Origin: Aeromonas taiwanensis | GTDB taxonomy: Bacteria > Pseudomonadota > Gammaproteobacteria > Enterobacterales > Aeromonadaceae | NCBI RefSeq assembly: GCF_000820165.1 | Contig: NZ_CDDD01000101.1 | Location: 1 to 64,000, forward strand | Length of the DNA stretch: 64,000 nt | Direction: 5' to 3' | In this document: positions 20,565-29,787 of the stretch, piece by piece | Numbering within the stretch: the stretch's first letter is position 1 | Layout: every line of letters starts with the position of its first letter | Position numbers and translations under genes: made by a program | Notes under the pieces: model-generated | The model's input: the letters and a program-made list of their open reading frames with translations, nothing else | Database searches by the model: none | Told to the model about the DNA's origin: nothing

Positions 20565-21569
20565 TCAACCCGCTTGCTGGTTGAGATGATAGTGACGGTT
20601 GCTGCCCTGCCCCAGCACCCCCAGTGCCAGCAGGTGCTGGAATACCCTGTCGACCTCCTCCAGGGACAGTGACAGGGCCTCGGCCACCTTGCGCTTGCTG
20701 CACTTGAGCTCGCCGCTCTCCAGCGCATCCCGCACCTGGGCCACCACCGCCGGCTCGGGTTCCGGTCGGCTTGCCACCACCGGCATTGCCGGCACCGGCG
20801 CCGGCTCTGCGCGTCTGGCCTCCGCCTGTTCCCGCTCTCGCTGCCAGAGCCAGCTGCGGCGAAAGCGGTTCTCCTCGCCGATCAGACTGACGAAGAAGGC
20901 ACCAAACGCATCGAGCAACACGGAGAGGAAACAGACCAGCAGGAACTGCACCTGGCTGATGCTCATGCCCACCCCGTCCGCCAGGCTGCTCATCAGCCCC
21001 AGCATGGAGGATTGCTCCCCCAGCGGCTTGGCGTCCCGCTCCTGGCGCAGCTCGTCCTGACGCAGCCTGAGTTTGGTATTGGCCTGCTGCAAGCCGTTGA
21101 CACCGCTGGAGATCCGCGCCATCTCGATGTACTTGCGAGCCGCCTCCTCGTTGAGCTGGATCTGCCGCTCTATGCTGGCGATCTGTTCATCGAAGCGGGC
21201 GATCTCCCGCTCATGGCGCGCCTGCTGGTTCAGGATGGTGTTGGTGGCGCTGTTGATGCCACCGATGCTGCCGCCGATGGAGATGGCGGCCAGCACGCAG
21301 TAGAAGAGCAGCGACCAGAAGGCGCCCCCCAGATCCCGCCGCGCCTTGCACTCACCGTATTCGTACCAGACATAGAACTTGCCCAGCTCGAAGATGATGG
21401 CCAGACCGCCGAACAGCCACTTCATCAGCGGGTTGTCATCGATGGAGAGAAACAGCAACAGGGAGAAGACGATGGAGGCCAGAATGGCCAGCCCGGTAAA
21501 ACTGTACACTGTGGTGAGGGCAAACCACCCCTTGGGATAGCGCAGTACGGCAGAAACCTGTGTGGTCAT
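20565..21569 (-). CDS. unrecognised four-helix membrane protein with coiled coil and C-terminal winged-helix domain
   Basis: 334 residues. Predicted membrane helices lie at about 17-43, 48-68, 83-104 and 205-230. A charged coiled coil (about 115-182) lies between helices 3 and 4 (QARHEREIARFDEQIASIERQ), followed by a Pro/Ala-rich linker (250-272). Residues 275-330 look like a winged helix: VAQVRDALESGEL, CSKRKVAEALSLSLEEVDRVF, LLALGVLGQG, and a final HYHL strand. Two ends facing the cytoplasm would put the winged helix there. The ATG at 21569 has no obvious Shine-Dalgarno sequence. DUF4407-like proteins share the membrane/coiled-coil layout, but I cannot assign a function. Confidence 0.75.
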   Translation of the reverse strand: MTTQVSAVLRYPKGWFALTTVYSFTGLAILASIVFSLLLFLSIDDNPLMKWLFGGLAIIFELGKFYVWYEYGECKARRDLGGAFWSLLFYCVLAAISIGGSIGGINSATNTILNQQARHEREIARFDEQIASIERQIQLNEEAARKYIEMARISSGVNGLQQANTKLRLRQDELRQERDAKPLGEQSSMLGLMSSLADGVGMSISQVQFLLVCFLSVLLDAFGAFFVSLIGEENRFRRSWLWQREREQAEARRAEPAPVPAMPVVASRPEPEPAVVAQVRDALESGELKCSKRKVAEALSLSLEEVDRVFQHLLALGVLGQGSNRHYHLNQQAG

Positions 21570-21827
21570 GATAAAAAGGGTGCAACGTGCAGGAAAAGTT
21601 GGCTGCCGATTATAGTCAGCGAGCCCCCGGAGAGAAGGGCAAATCCCCGAATTCCCGCATATGGACGATCAGCTGCCCAGAGTGCGACCAAAACGGACAA
21701 ATCGACAACAAAAAGCCGGTACACTTTCTTGCCGAACTGAATAATATGATGAGATGGGGCACGGTTCCGTCCGGATTCAGCCCGGCTGGAATAGACTGAC
21801 CCGCAATGACAATCAACCGAGGCCATC

Positions 21828-22124
21828 ATGAACAGAACGACTACCTTGTTACTCTCCCTTCTTCTGGTTACCGGCGCGGCCAAGGCCATGTCACAGTATG
21901 AAGAAGAGGGCGGTTCAGCGTTCTCCGTCGATGCGCTTACCTTCAACCTGGACTGGGATGACAAGCAATATCACTGGTCACAAGCCGATTGCCTCGATCT
22001 GGGCATGAACGATGTGATCCCTTCTGAATGCCGGGGAATGAAGGTCGATCTCGATGACACAGAGCAGCGCAATCATCCTCCCAGCACCAACCAGATCCCA
22101 GTCGACACGGGCAACGACCAGTAA
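21828..22124 (+). CDS. small secreted protein, CLDLG pair member 1
   Basis: 98 residues: a signal peptide (MNRTTTLLLSLLLVTGAAKA) then an acidic mature part. Residues 41-59 (LDWDDKQYHWSQADCLDLG) are nearly repeated in the next gene. There are two cysteines (55 and 68) that could form a disulfide in the periplasm. GAGG precedes the ATG. It is followed 18 bp later by its paralogue. No known family was recognised. Confidence 0.8.
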   Translation: MNRTTTLLLSLLLVTGAAKAMSQYEEEGGSAFSVDALTFNLDWDDKQYHWSQADCLDLGMNDVIPSECRGMKVDLDDTEQRNHPPSTNQIPVDTGNDQ

Positions 22125-22142
22125 CCAAGGAGAATTCTCGCC

Positions 22143-22478
22143 ATGACTCACAAATTCCTGCTCAACAAACACGCCCTGCTGCTCTCCCTGCTGCTGGTCA
22201 ATGGCGCCGCATTTGCTGCTCCCCCTCACTCCAAAGATGGCGATGGCATCCGTATCTCCACCGACAACGTGAAGCTGAACGTCGACTGGGATGACAAGGA
22301 GTACGACTGGTGGCAGCACAACTGCCTGGATCTCGGCATAGGTGACAGCAGACTCAAGCTCAATTGCGACAAGATCGATGGCAAATACCGGGATCACTAC
22401 AACCGCAGCATCCACAGCGGCAACAACCCGGGCCAGGGTCACAACAAGTCCAAGGACAAAGGCAACAAGAAACACTGA
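22143..22478 (+). CDS. small secreted protein, CLDLG pair member 2
   Basis: 111 residues: a signal peptide ending GAAFA|AP, then residues 47-65 (VDWDDKEYDWWQHNCLDLG) matching its upstream neighbour, cysteines 61 and 75, and a Lys/His/Asn-rich basic tail (GQGHNKSKDKGNKKH). The tail is the main difference from the acidic first paralogue. AGGAGA precedes the ATG. Probably cotranscribed with member 1 and ended by the hairpin at 22501. Function unknown. Confidence 0.82.
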   Translation: MTHKFLLNKHALLLSLLLVNGAAFAAPPHSKDGDGIRISTDNVKLNVDWDDKEYDWWQHNCLDLGIGDSRLKLNCDKIDGKYRDHYNRSIHSGNNPGQGHNKSKDKGNKKH

Positions 22479-22500
22479 TCGGGCAATCGGTCAGCGTGAA

Positions 22501-22521
22501 ACAGGGGCCATTGGCCCCTGT
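22501..22521. terminator. bidirectional hairpin between the secreted pair and fpr
   Basis: ACAGGGGCC ATT GGCCCCTGT is a perfect 9-bp stem between converging genes. The T-run is short (TTCG), so termination strength is uncertain. Confidence 0.65.
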
Positions 22522-22532
22522 TCGCATGCTGC

Positions 22533-23276
22533 CTACCAGTAATTTTCCACGCTGATGTTGCCGGGGGTTCGTCGCAGGTTCTTGGCCAACCCCATCCCAA
22601 TCAGGGTCTGCTGGGTCTCCTTCACCATGTCGGGATTGCCGCAGATCAGCACCTGACTCTGTTCTGGGGAAAACGTGAGACCCACCCGTTCCTGCAGTTG
22701 GCCACTGGTGATGGCGGCCGGGATCCGGCCGACCATGGCCTCAGGCCAGAACTCGCGGCTGACAAAGGGCACATAGGAGAAACGGGCGCCGTAGCGCTCG
22801 GAAAAACTGGCGATTAGCGACTGATAGGTGAGCTCTTCTCCCGTACGTACCCCGTGAACCAGCACCAGATGCTCGAAGCGCTCGAAGGCCTCCCCTTGTG
22901 CCAGCATGGCGAGGAAGGGACCGATGGCGGTACCGGTGGAGAGCAGCCAGAGATCCCGCCCGGCCGGTACCTCGTCCAGCGTCAGAAAACCGGTCGCCTG
23001 GGACTGCACCAGCACGGAATCCCCCACCTGCAGGGCACCCAGGGAGGGGCTCAGCTCGCCATTCGGGATCTCGATCAGATAAAACTCGTGGTAGGGCATG
23101 TCGGGGGGATTGACGAAGGAATAGGCCCGCTGGATCCGCTGTTCGCCCCGTTGCAGGGCCAGCTTGGTGAATTGTCCTGCCTTGTAGGGGGCAAGTTCTG
23201 CCTCTACCCGCAGGGAGAACAGAGTGGGGGTCCACTCGATGCGATCGATGACCCGACCTTCAACCCAGGCAGCCAT
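22533..23276 (-). CDS. fpr: ferredoxin/flavodoxin--NADP+ reductase
   Basis: FAD enzyme that passes electrons between NADPH and ferredoxin or flavodoxin. The 247-residue product has the FAD-binding RAYSFVNPP, the NADP-binding GTAIGPFLAML, CGNPDMV and a C-terminal aromatic end (NISVENYW) as in bacterial subclass I Fpr. In enterobacteria fpr is a SoxRS target; no SoxS site was identified here. Single gene. Confidence 0.94.
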   Translation of the reverse strand: MAAWVEGRVIDRIEWTPTLFSLRVEAELAPYKAGQFTKLALQRGEQRIQRAYSFVNPPDMPYHEFYLIEIPNGELSPSLGALQVGDSVLVQSQATGFLTLDEVPAGRDLWLLSTGTAIGPFLAMLAQGEAFERFEHLVLVHGVRTGEELTYQSLIASFSERYGARFSYVPFVSREFWPEAMVGRIPAAITSGQLQERVGLTFSPEQSQVLICGNPDMVKETQQTLIGMGLAKNLRRTPGNISVENYW

Positions 23277-23341
23277 AAAGGTTCTCCTTCAGAGGAACGG
23301 AACCTTCACTCTACCCTTTGATCCCCGCTTGATTCAAAAAG

Positions 23342-23372
23342 AAAAAAACCCGCGCAAGTGCGCGGGTTTTTT
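23342..23372 (-). terminator. terminator of the rpsF-rpsR-rplI operon
   Basis: AAAAAACCCGCGCA AG TGCGCGGGTTTTTT is symmetrical and ends the ribosomal operon 18 bp after rplI. Confidence 0.95.
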
Positions 23373-23390
23373 CTGCAAAGCGAGACGCTA

Positions 23391-23837
23391 TTACAGAGCA
23401 ACAACCTGGATTTGTACGGTTGCCTTGACGTCAGCGTGCAGCTGAACGGCAACTTCGTACTCACCGGTGTTACGCAGAACGTTGCCCATGCGGACTTCGC
23501 TCTTGGCAACGGCTACGCCGGCAGCAGTGATGGCTTCAGCCACGTCACGGGTACCGATGGAACCGAACAGCTTGCCTTCGTCGCCAGACTTGGAGGCGAT
23601 AACCACGGTAGCCAGTTCGGCCAGCTTGGCAGCGCGCTCTTCGGCAGCAGCCTTGTTGGCAGCCAGTTTGGCTTCCAGCTCAGCGCGGCGAGCACCGAAG
23701 GCTTCGATGTTGGCCTTGGTGGCCATAACAGCTTTGCCTTGCGGGATCAGGTAGTTACGGGCATAACCAGCTTTAACAGAAACTTGGTCACCCAGACCGC
23801 CCAGTTTGGCGATCTTATCGAGCAGGATAACTTGCAT
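23391..23837 (-). CDS. rplI: 50S ribosomal protein L9
   Basis: 148-residue two-domain L9. The N-terminal rRNA-binding domain has the family signature ([21 protein letters not shown]), followed by the long connecting helix ([19 protein letters not shown]) and the C-terminal domain with [14 protein letters not shown]. Last gene of rpsF-rpsR-rplI. Confidence 0.98.
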   Translation of the reverse strand: MQVILLDKIAKLGGLGDQVSVKAGYARNYLIPQGKAVMATKANIEAFGARRAELEAKLAANKAAAEERAAKLAELATVVIASKSGDEGKLFGSIGTRDVAEAITAAGVAVAKSEVRMGNVLRNTGEYEVAVQLHADVKATVQIQVVAL

Positions 23838-23889
23838 TACCTTTCCTCTATAAATTTCGTTGAGTTAGGCGTAAGCGCCGGACCGATTC

Positions 23890-24132
<243 letters not shown>

Positions 24133-24152
24133 CTAATGCGGTGATCTAAGAA

Positions 24153-24539
24153 TTACTCTTCGGAAGATGCTTCAACAGCATCTTCACGACGCTCGTCGTC
24201 ACGACGGGTGAAGCGCTCTTCCTTGGCCTTGGCCATCGGAGAAACTTCAGTCACGGCGTGCTTGGTGCGCATGATCATGTTGCGGATAACGGCATCGTTG
24301 AAGCGGAAGTTGGTTTCCAGCTCATCGATAACGGCCTGCTCAGCTTCTACGTTCATCAGAACATAGTGAGCCTTGTGCAGCTTGTCGATCGGGTAAGCCA
24401 GTTGACGACGGCCCCAATCTTCCAGGCGATGAATGGTGCCACCAGCGGTGGTGATAGCGCCGGTGTAACGCTCGATCATGCCAGGTACTTGCTCGCTCTG
24501 GTCCGGATGAACCATGAAGACGATTTCGTAATGACGCAT
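24153..24539 (-). CDS. rpsF: 30S ribosomal protein S6
   Basis: 128 residues with the S6 start [31 protein letters not shown], and an acidic C-terminal tail (DAVEASSEE) where glutamates are added by RimK in E. coli. First gene of the operon; a sigma-70 promoter about 100 bp upstream was found. Confidence 0.98.
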   Translation of the reverse strand: MRHYEIVFMVHPDQSEQVPGMIERYTGAITTAGGTIHRLEDWGRRQLAYPIDKLHKAHYVLMNVEAEQAVIDELETNFRFNDAVIRNMIMRTKHAVTEVSPMAKAKEERFTRRDDERREDAVEASSEE

Positions 24540-24639
24540 TTTAGCTCCTTACGGATTAATTCAGCCTCCGCCCAGGTGCAGCCAGACCTCGGAGGCAAGG
24601 AACATAGTGGTGTTTAGACGCTGCTTTCTAGGGCGGCGT

Positions 24640-24668
24640 ATTGTACGAAATCGCCTCAGCCACTGCAA
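24640..24668 (-). promoter_or_regulatory. sigma-70 promoter of the rpsF operon
   Basis: On the minus strand, TTGCAG (24663-24668), a 17-bp spacer and TACAAT (24640-24645), then a GC-rich discriminator (ACGCCGCCC), typical of stringently controlled ribosomal promoters. Confidence 0.7.
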
Positions 24669-24723
24669 CTGCAACTGGCGTCAACAGATGTTTTTCTCTA
24701 TCACCTTGATGCAAAACTTCAAT

Positions 24724-24738
24724 TGATAATAATTATCA
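24724..24738. promoter_or_regulatory. perfect Fur box upstream of mntH
   Basis: TGATAAT A ATTATCA is an exact 7-1-7 inverted repeat, the core Fur consensus. It ends 43 bp before the mntH start, so Fur binding would block its promoter. It also lies about 55 bp behind the rpsF promoter on the other strand. Confidence 0.85.
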
Positions 24739-24781
24739 CTTAGATCTATGCTCTCCTCATATCCCCATGGAGGATGACAGC

Positions 24782-26005
24782 ATGCAACCCGCAGTGACCA
24801 CGGCCATTCCGGCCCGAAAATTCAAGCTGACCCTGCTCGGGCCCGCCTTCATCGCCGCCATCGGCTACATAGATCCGGGCAACTTCGCCACCAATATCCA
24901 GGCAGGCTCCACCTTCGGCTACCAGCTCCTCTGGGTGGTGGTGTGGGCCAACCTGATGGCCGTGCTGGTACAGACGCTGTCCGCCAAGCTCGGCATCGTC
25001 ACCGGCAAGAATCTGGCGGAACATATCCGCGACAGGCTGCCCAGACCGGCCGTCTGGGCCTACTGGGTGCAGGCGGAGATCATCGCCATGGCCACGGACC
25101 TCGCAGAATTTATCGGGGCTGCGGTCGGCTTCAAGCTGCTCTTCGGCGTCACCCTGCTGGAGGGTGCCTGCATCACCGCCGTGGTCACCTGGGGCATCCT
25201 GATGCTGCAGTCCCGCGGTCAGAAGCCGCTGGAGTTCGTGGTGGGCGGGTTGCTGCTGTTCGTCGCTGCCGCCTACATCGTCGAGCTCGTCTTCTCCCGC
25301 CCCCACCTGCCCAGCCTGCTGGAGGGCGCCCTCTTCCCCGGTCTGCCCAACGGGGATGCCGTCTATCTGGCTGCCGGCCTGCTGGGGGCGACCGTGATGC
25401 CCCACGTCATCTACCTGCACTCGGCACTGACCCAGCACACCCATGACAAGGGATCAGTCCACCAGCGACTGCACAGCACCCGGGTCGACGTGGCCATCGC
25501 CATGACCATCGCCGGTTTCGTCAACCTGGCCATGATGGCCATGGCCGCGGCCGCCTTCCACGCCTCGGGCAACCAGCAGGTGGCGGCGCTGGAAACCGCC
25601 TACCAGACCCTCACCCCCTTGCTGGGGCCGGCCGCCGCCACCCTGTTCGGCCTCTCCCTGGTCGCCTCCGGCATCTCCTCCACCGTGGTGGGCACCCTGG
25701 CCGGCCAGGTGGTGATGCAGGGGTTCGTGCGCTTCACCATCCCGCTCTGGCTGCGCCGGGCCATCACCATGGCCCCCGCCTTCGTGGTGATCGCCATGGG
25801 GCTCAACACCACGGAGATCCTGGTGCTGAGCCAGGTGATCCTGAGCTTCGGCATCGCGCTCGCGCTCATTCCCCTGCTGATCCTGACCGGCGATCGCGCC
25901 CTGATGGGGGAGCATCGCAATCACTCGCTGATCCAGGCCATGGGGCGCCTCATCGTCACCCTGGTGATAGGCCTCAACGCCTACCTGCTGGTCACCATGA
26001 TCTAG
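24782..26005 (+). CDS. mntH: Nramp-family proton-coupled Mn2+/Fe2+ importer MntH
   Basis: 407-residue inner-membrane importer with eleven hydrophobic segments. The metal-site motifs are present: DPGN in helix 1 ([11 protein letters not shown]) and MPH in helix 6 ([10 protein letters not shown]). The ATG at 24782 was preferred because GGAGG sits eight bases upstream; that GGAGG overlaps an earlier in-frame ATG (24767) which itself has no ribosome-binding site. A perfect Fur box lies in the promoter region, so iron-dependent repression is likely; no clear MntR site was seen. Confidence 0.95.
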   Translation: MQPAVTTAIPARKFKLTLLGPAFIAAIGYIDPGNFATNIQAGSTFGYQLLWVVVWANLMAVLVQTLSAKLGIVTGKNLAEHIRDRLPRPAVWAYWVQAEIIAMATDLAEFIGAAVGFKLLFGVTLLEGACITAVVTWGILMLQSRGQKPLEFVVGGLLLFVAAAYIVELVFSRPHLPSLLEGALFPGLPNGDAVYLAAGLLGATVMPHVIYLHSALTQHTHDKGSVHQRLHSTRVDVAIAMTIAGFVNLAMMAMAAAAFHASGNQQVAALETAYQTLTPLLGPAAATLFGLSLVASGISSTVVGTLAGQVVMQGFVRFTIPLWLRRAITMAPAFVVIAMGLNTTEILVLSQVILSFGIALALIPLLILTGDRALMGEHRNHSLIQAMGRLIVTLVIGLNAYLLVTMI

Positions 26006-26116
26006 CGCCTTGCCCTGCCCCTGCTGGAGGCTCGTTAACACCGGTTAATGAGCCTCTTCGCACTTTCGCGTATGCTGCCGCTTTTCCTTCCTATTAATCG
26101 TTGCGGGAGCCCTGCC

Positions 26117-26965
26117 ATGGAACATACCCGGGTCAGCTTCGTGCTGGGTCATCATCAGGAACAGGCCAGCGTCATCTATTGCGAGCAGGGGGAACCCACC
26201 CTGCTCGTCACCGATCTCACCCCCTTTCATCCCCAGAGCCACCTCTGGCCCGATCAACCCGGGGACCAGGGCACGGTGCACTGGGAGGGGGGCGAGGCGA
26301 GCGTCGGCCCCTGCCGCATGGGGGCCATCAGCCCGGCAGGCGAGCTGTTCGTGGATCAGGCCATCCCGGTCAAGCGGGGCGCCGAGGGCTGGGCTTTCGT
26401 GGTGGTGCATCCCCTCGCCGGTTCCCACCAGCTTGCTATCGGCACGCAAGTAGCACTGAAGGTGGATGCCGAGGCACGCCATGCCCTGAGCCTGGGTCAC
26501 AGCGCCTGCCATCTGGTTGCCCTCGCCCTCAACCGGGTGCTCACCCCCTACTGGCGCAAGGAGGTGAGCGAGCGGGACGCCCTGGATCAGCCCGACTTCG
26601 ATCGCCTCGCCATCCAGAGTTCCCGGGTCGAGCCTCTCGGCTCCCGCGAGCAGTACCGTATCGGCAAGAGCCTGCGCAAGAAGGGGGTCAACGGCGAGGC
26701 CCTGCTGGCGGAGCTGGCGCAGGTGGAAGATCAGGTCAACCGGCAGCTCGCCGACTGGCTGGCCGCGGGGGGCGAGATCCGCCGCAGCCGGGCCGGCGAG
26801 GCCATCATCGACTCGCGCTACTGGCATGGTGTGCTGGAAGAACGAGAGCTGACCATTCCCTGCGGCGGCACCCATGTGGGCAGCCTGGCCGAACTGGGGC
26901 AGGTACAGGTGCAACTGGCCCCCTGTGAAGAGGGGTTCATCCTCACCACCCGGGTCACCCCCTGA
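26117..26965 (+). CDS. AlaX-type alanyl-tRNA editing protein
   Basis: 282-residue freestanding relative of the AlaRS editing domain, which hydrolyses mischarged Ser- or Gly-tRNA(Ala). Both zinc motifs are visible: HSACH (128-132, HxxxH) and CGGTH (249-253, CxxxH). GGGAG precedes the ATG at 26117. An in-frame start 23 codons earlier is open but not preceded by a ribosome-binding site. It stands alone after mntH. The exact tRNA substrate cannot be told. Confidence 0.88.
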   Translation: MEHTRVSFVLGHHQEQASVIYCEQGEPTLLVTDLTPFHPQSHLWPDQPGDQGTVHWEGGEASVGPCRMGAISPAGELFVDQAIPVKRGAEGWAFVVVHPLAGSHQLAIGTQVALKVDAEARHALSLGHSACHLVALALNRVLTPYWRKEVSERDALDQPDFDRLAIQSSRVEPLGSREQYRIGKSLRKKGVNGEALLAELAQVEDQVNRQLADWLAAGGEIRRSRAGEAIIDSRYWHGVLEERELTIPCGGTHVGSLAELGQVQVQLAPCEEGFILTTRVTP

Positions 26966-26990
26966 GCCAGGCGCCGGGCCTGGCTTATTA
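26965..26990 (+). terminator. terminator after the AlaX-like gene
   Basis: AGCCAGGC and GCCTGGCT form an 8-bp stem with a 5-base loop, followed by TATTA. It lies between converging genes. Confidence 0.65.
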
Positions 26991-27010
26991 CGGGCCGGCG
27001 TCGCTCTTCA

Positions 27011-27847
27011 TCAGCCAAGCCGGATCAGCAGGATCCCGCCGAGGATTACCAGGGCCGCCATCAACCGGGCACGCCCCAACCGCTCCCCCAGCCAGCCCCA
27101 GGAGAGCAGCACGGCGAACAGCACGCTGCTCTCGCGCAGGGCCGCCACCAGACCGATGGGGGCTCGGGTCATGGCCCAGATGACGATGCCATAAGCCAGA
27201 AGCGAGAGGGCACCACCCAGCGCCCCCGAGTACCAGTCGGCCCGGGTCAGGGTGCGCAGGGAGGTGCGACCCTGCCATCGCATCAGCAGCGGCATCATCA
27301 GGGCAGTCAGGGTAAAGAGCCAGAGGGTGTAGCGTACCGGAGCATCGGCCGAGCGTGCCCCCATGCCGTCAGACAGGGTATAGGCTGCGGTAAAGAGCGA
27401 GGTGATCAGTACCGCCTGCAGGGCGGCCGGAGCGAGCCGAAGACCACCTCGCCATGCCATCAGCAGCACCCCGCCCACCAGCACCAGGGCCCCCGACACC
27501 GCCACCGTCCCGGGCACCTCGCCAAGCAGCAGAGCACCGAACAACAGGGTCATCAGGGGGGCACAACCCCGGGCCAGCGGATAGACCTGGCCAAACTCGC
27601 CCAGCCGGTAGGCACGTCCCAAAAACAGGCAATAACCGCAGTGCAGCAGGATGGAGAGCGCCAGCCAGGGGTATTCCACTGTGGCAGGCAGCCCTACCAG
27701 GGGCAGGAAAGGCAGGGAAAACAGCCCGGAGCAGAGGGAGACCAGAAGTACGCTGACCCGCCCCGCTACCTGGCGCTTGGCCAGCGCGTTCCACAGGGCG
27801 TGCAGCAGGGCGGCCAGCAGAATGGCCGAGAAGATAGAGAGTGTCAC
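27011..27847 (-). CDS. EamA/DMT-family permease
   Basis: 278 residues with ten hydrophobic helices in two EamA repeats. The first repeat covers HALWNALAKR to GGVLLMAWRGG, the second TSLFTAAYTLSDG to ALVILGGILLIRLG. Such proteins usually export metabolites or amino acids; the substrate is not predictable. Starts with GTG at 27847 and has only a weak ribosome-binding site. Single gene. Confidence 0.88.
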   Translation of the reverse strand: MTLSIFSAILLAALLHALWNALAKRQVAGRVSVLLVSLCSGLFSLPFLPLVGLPATVEYPWLALSILLHCGYCLFLGRAYRLGEFGQVYPLARGCAPLMTLLFGALLLGEVPGTVAVSGALVLVGGVLLMAWRGGLRLAPAALQAVLITSLFTAAYTLSDGMGARSADAPVRYTLWLFTLTALMMPLLMRWQGRTSLRTLTRADWYSGALGGALSLLAYGIVIWAMTRAPIGLVAALRESSVLFAVLLSWGWLGERLGRARLMAALVILGGILLIRLG

Positions 27848-27948
27848 GACGGGGTTCCGAACGACAGGGGAGCACCATCATACTCGTTTGCATCACCACA
27901 ATGTGAGAGCCGGCGCATGGCCGTCCACTTTCCCGGCCATGTGACTGA

Positions 27949-28404
27949 TCAGACTGGCTGCCTGCGCATGCCCACGTGGGGAATGTCGTCTTCGAGATAC
28001 CCCTCCCCTTCAGCCACAAAGCCGTGTCGGCCATAGAAGCCCTGCAGGTGGGCCTGGGCTCCCAGCCAGATGCTGTGCGCGGGCCAACGTCCCAGGCACG
28101 CCGCCACTGCCTCGTCGAGCAGCTTGTGGCCAAGGCCATTCCCCCTCGCCCTGGGCGAGGTCACCACACGACCGATGGCAGAGCCCGTCTCATCGCCCAC
28201 GCCTGGGGCCATGATCCTGGCATAGGCGGCCAGCAGATCCCCCTGATGGCCAAGCAGATGCCAGACCCCCTCGCGGCGATCCAGCCCGTCCAGATCCTGG
28301 AAGGGGCAGGTCTGTTCCACCACGAACACCTCGGCCCGCAGGGCCAGCAACTCGTACAACTCGTCCGTGGTCAGTTCCGACCAGGATTTCAGGGTCCAGT
28401 TCAT
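27949..28404 (-). CDS. elaA: ElaA-family GNAT N-acetyltransferase
   Basis: 151 residues. The acetyl-CoA-binding motif is GRVVTSPRARGNGLGHKLLDEAV, preceded by the ElaA-type start MNWTLKSWSELTTDELYELLALRAEVFVVEQ and ended by FVAEGEGYLEDDIPHVGM. AAGGAGC precedes the ATG at 28404; an in-frame start 19 codons earlier is not supported. The substrate is unknown. It follows a Crp/Fnr-like gene on the same strand after 56 bp. Confidence 0.88.
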   Translation of the reverse strand: MNWTLKSWSELTTDELYELLALRAEVFVVEQTCPFQDLDGLDRREGVWHLLGHQGDLLAAYARIMAPGVGDETGSAIGRVVTSPRARGNGLGHKLLDEAVAACLGRWPAHSIWLGAQAHLQGFYGRHGFVAEGEGYLEDDIPHVGMRRQPV

Positions 28405-28460
28405 GGATAGCTCCTTGTGAATGCGGCCCGCCAGCATAGTCCCGCGCCCGGGGGACGTCA

Positions 28461-29030
28461 TTAACCTTGGTTAAGCGCTTTCAACCGCCTGCGAATGCGG
28501 CTCAGACTGATGGGGGTAATGCCGAGATAGGCGGCAATCAGGTGATCCGGCACCCTGGCATCCAGTGCTGGGAAACTCGCGAGAAAATGCTGATAGCGGG
28601 CCTGGGGGCTCCCGGTCAGCAGCAACAGCTCCTTCTCCTCCTTGATACGCAGCTGCACGGCCAGCAGATGCTGATACCAGGTGGGCCAGCAGGACAGCGT
28701 GCGCAGATCCGCCAGTGCGAAGATCTGCAGTCGGCAGGGCTCCAGCGCCTCCACACTGTAACGGGCGGGGTCGCCGCTGAGCAGGTGGTGGAAATCGAGA
28801 AACTCGTCCCCCTCCCAGTAGAACTCCTTGATGTACTCGCGGCCATCCGCCAGCACCACCTTGGCCCGCAGCAGCCCCTCCTCCACCCTGACCAGGAGTG
28901 CCGGGCTGTCTCCGGCATGCCAGAGGCAAGATTTGGGGGAAAGGGTCAACGGCCGGGCAAAAGAGAGGAGGCGCGCGGCCTCCTGCTCATCTGCGACCCG
29001 ATCCCAGTCGAAGGGGGGTCTGTCGGTCAT
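28461..29030 (-). CDS. Crp/Fnr-family transcriptional regulator
   Basis: 189 residues: an N-terminal cyclic-nucleotide-binding-like beta-barrel (residues 25-120, with VRVEEGLLRAKVVLADGREY and GDEFLDFHHLL), a dimer helix, and a C-terminal helix-turn-helix (DHLIAAYLGITPISLSRIRRRL). The cAMP contacts of Crp and the N-terminal Fe-S cysteines of Fnr are absent, so the ligand is unknown. The ATG at 29030 lies only seven bases after the rlmB stop, so it is the last gene of rnr-rlmB-regulator. A TTAACCTTGGTTAA palindrome overlaps its 3' end, just before elaA. Confidence 0.85.
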   Translation of the reverse strand: MTDRPPFDWDRVADEQEAARLLSFARPLTLSPKSCLWHAGDSPALLVRVEEGLLRAKVVLADGREYIKEFYWEGDEFLDFHHLLSGDPARYSVEALEPCRLQIFALADLRTLSCWPTWYQHLLAVQLRIKEEKELLLLTGSPQARYQHFLASFPALDARVPDHLIAAYLGITPISLSRIRRRLKALNQG

Positions 29031-29037
29031 CGCCCGA

Positions 29038-29787
29038 TCAGCCGCGACGTTGACGCACGGCTTCGAACAGGCAGACACCGCTCGCCACCGAGACGTTGAG
29101 GCTGGAGACAGCCCCCGCCATGGGGATGCTCACCAGCTCGTCGCAGTGCTCGCGGGTCAGTCGGCGCATGCCCTTGCCTTCGGCGCCCATCACCAGCGCC
29201 ATGGGGCCGGTGAGTTTCGCCTGGTAGAGGTCGTGATCCGCCTCGCCGGCGGTACCGACGATCCAGACACCGCGCTCCTGCAGCTCGCGCAGGCTGCGCG
29301 CCAGGTTGGTGACCTGGATGAGCGGCACCACCTCGGCGGCGCCGCAAGCCACCTTGCGCACGATGGGCGTCAGGCCGGTGGCCTTGTCCCGCGGCACGAT
29401 CACCGCATGCACCCCGGCCGCATCGGCACTGCGCAGGCAGGCGCCGAGGTTGTGCGGATCGGTCACGCCGTCCAGCACCAGCAGGAAGGGTGCAGTCTCT
29501 TGCGCCGCCAGACAATCCAGCAGGCTGGCCAGGTCGTGCTCAGCCAGCTTCGGCGCTTCAATGACCTTGGCCATGATGCCCTGGTGATTGTTGCCTTCCG
29601 CCTTGTCATCCAGCGTCTTGCGGTTCACGCTCTGCACCCTGATGCCGAGGGACTCCAGCTCCGCCAGCAGGGGCTGCAGCCGCTCGTCATCGCGGCCCTT
29701 GAGGGCCCACACTTCGATGAAGCGCTCGGGGGTACGCTCCAGCAGCGCGGAGACGGCGTGAATGCCGTAGATCAATTCAGTACTCAT
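29038..29787 (-). CDS. rlmB: 23S rRNA (guanosine-2251-2'-O)-methyltransferase
   Basis: 249-residue SpoU/TrmH (SPOUT) methyltransferase. It has the N-terminal substrate-binding domain ([15 protein letters not shown]), then the knot motifs [29 protein letters not shown] and [18 protein letters not shown]. Its start overlaps the rnr stop by four bases (ATGA), as a coupled pair; rnr-rlmB is also the E. coli order. Confidence 0.97.
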   Translation of the reverse strand: MSTELIYGIHAVSALLERTPERFIEVWALKGRDDERLQPLLAELESLGIRVQSVNRKTLDDKAEGNNHQGIMAKVIEAPKLAEHDLASLLDCLAAQETAPFLLVLDGVTDPHNLGACLRSADAAGVHAVIVPRDKATGLTPIVRKVACGAAEVVPLIQVTNLARSLRELQERGVWIVGTAGEADHDLYQAKLTGPMALVMGAEGKGMRRLTREHCDELVSIPMAGAVSSLNVSVASGVCLFEAVRQRRG

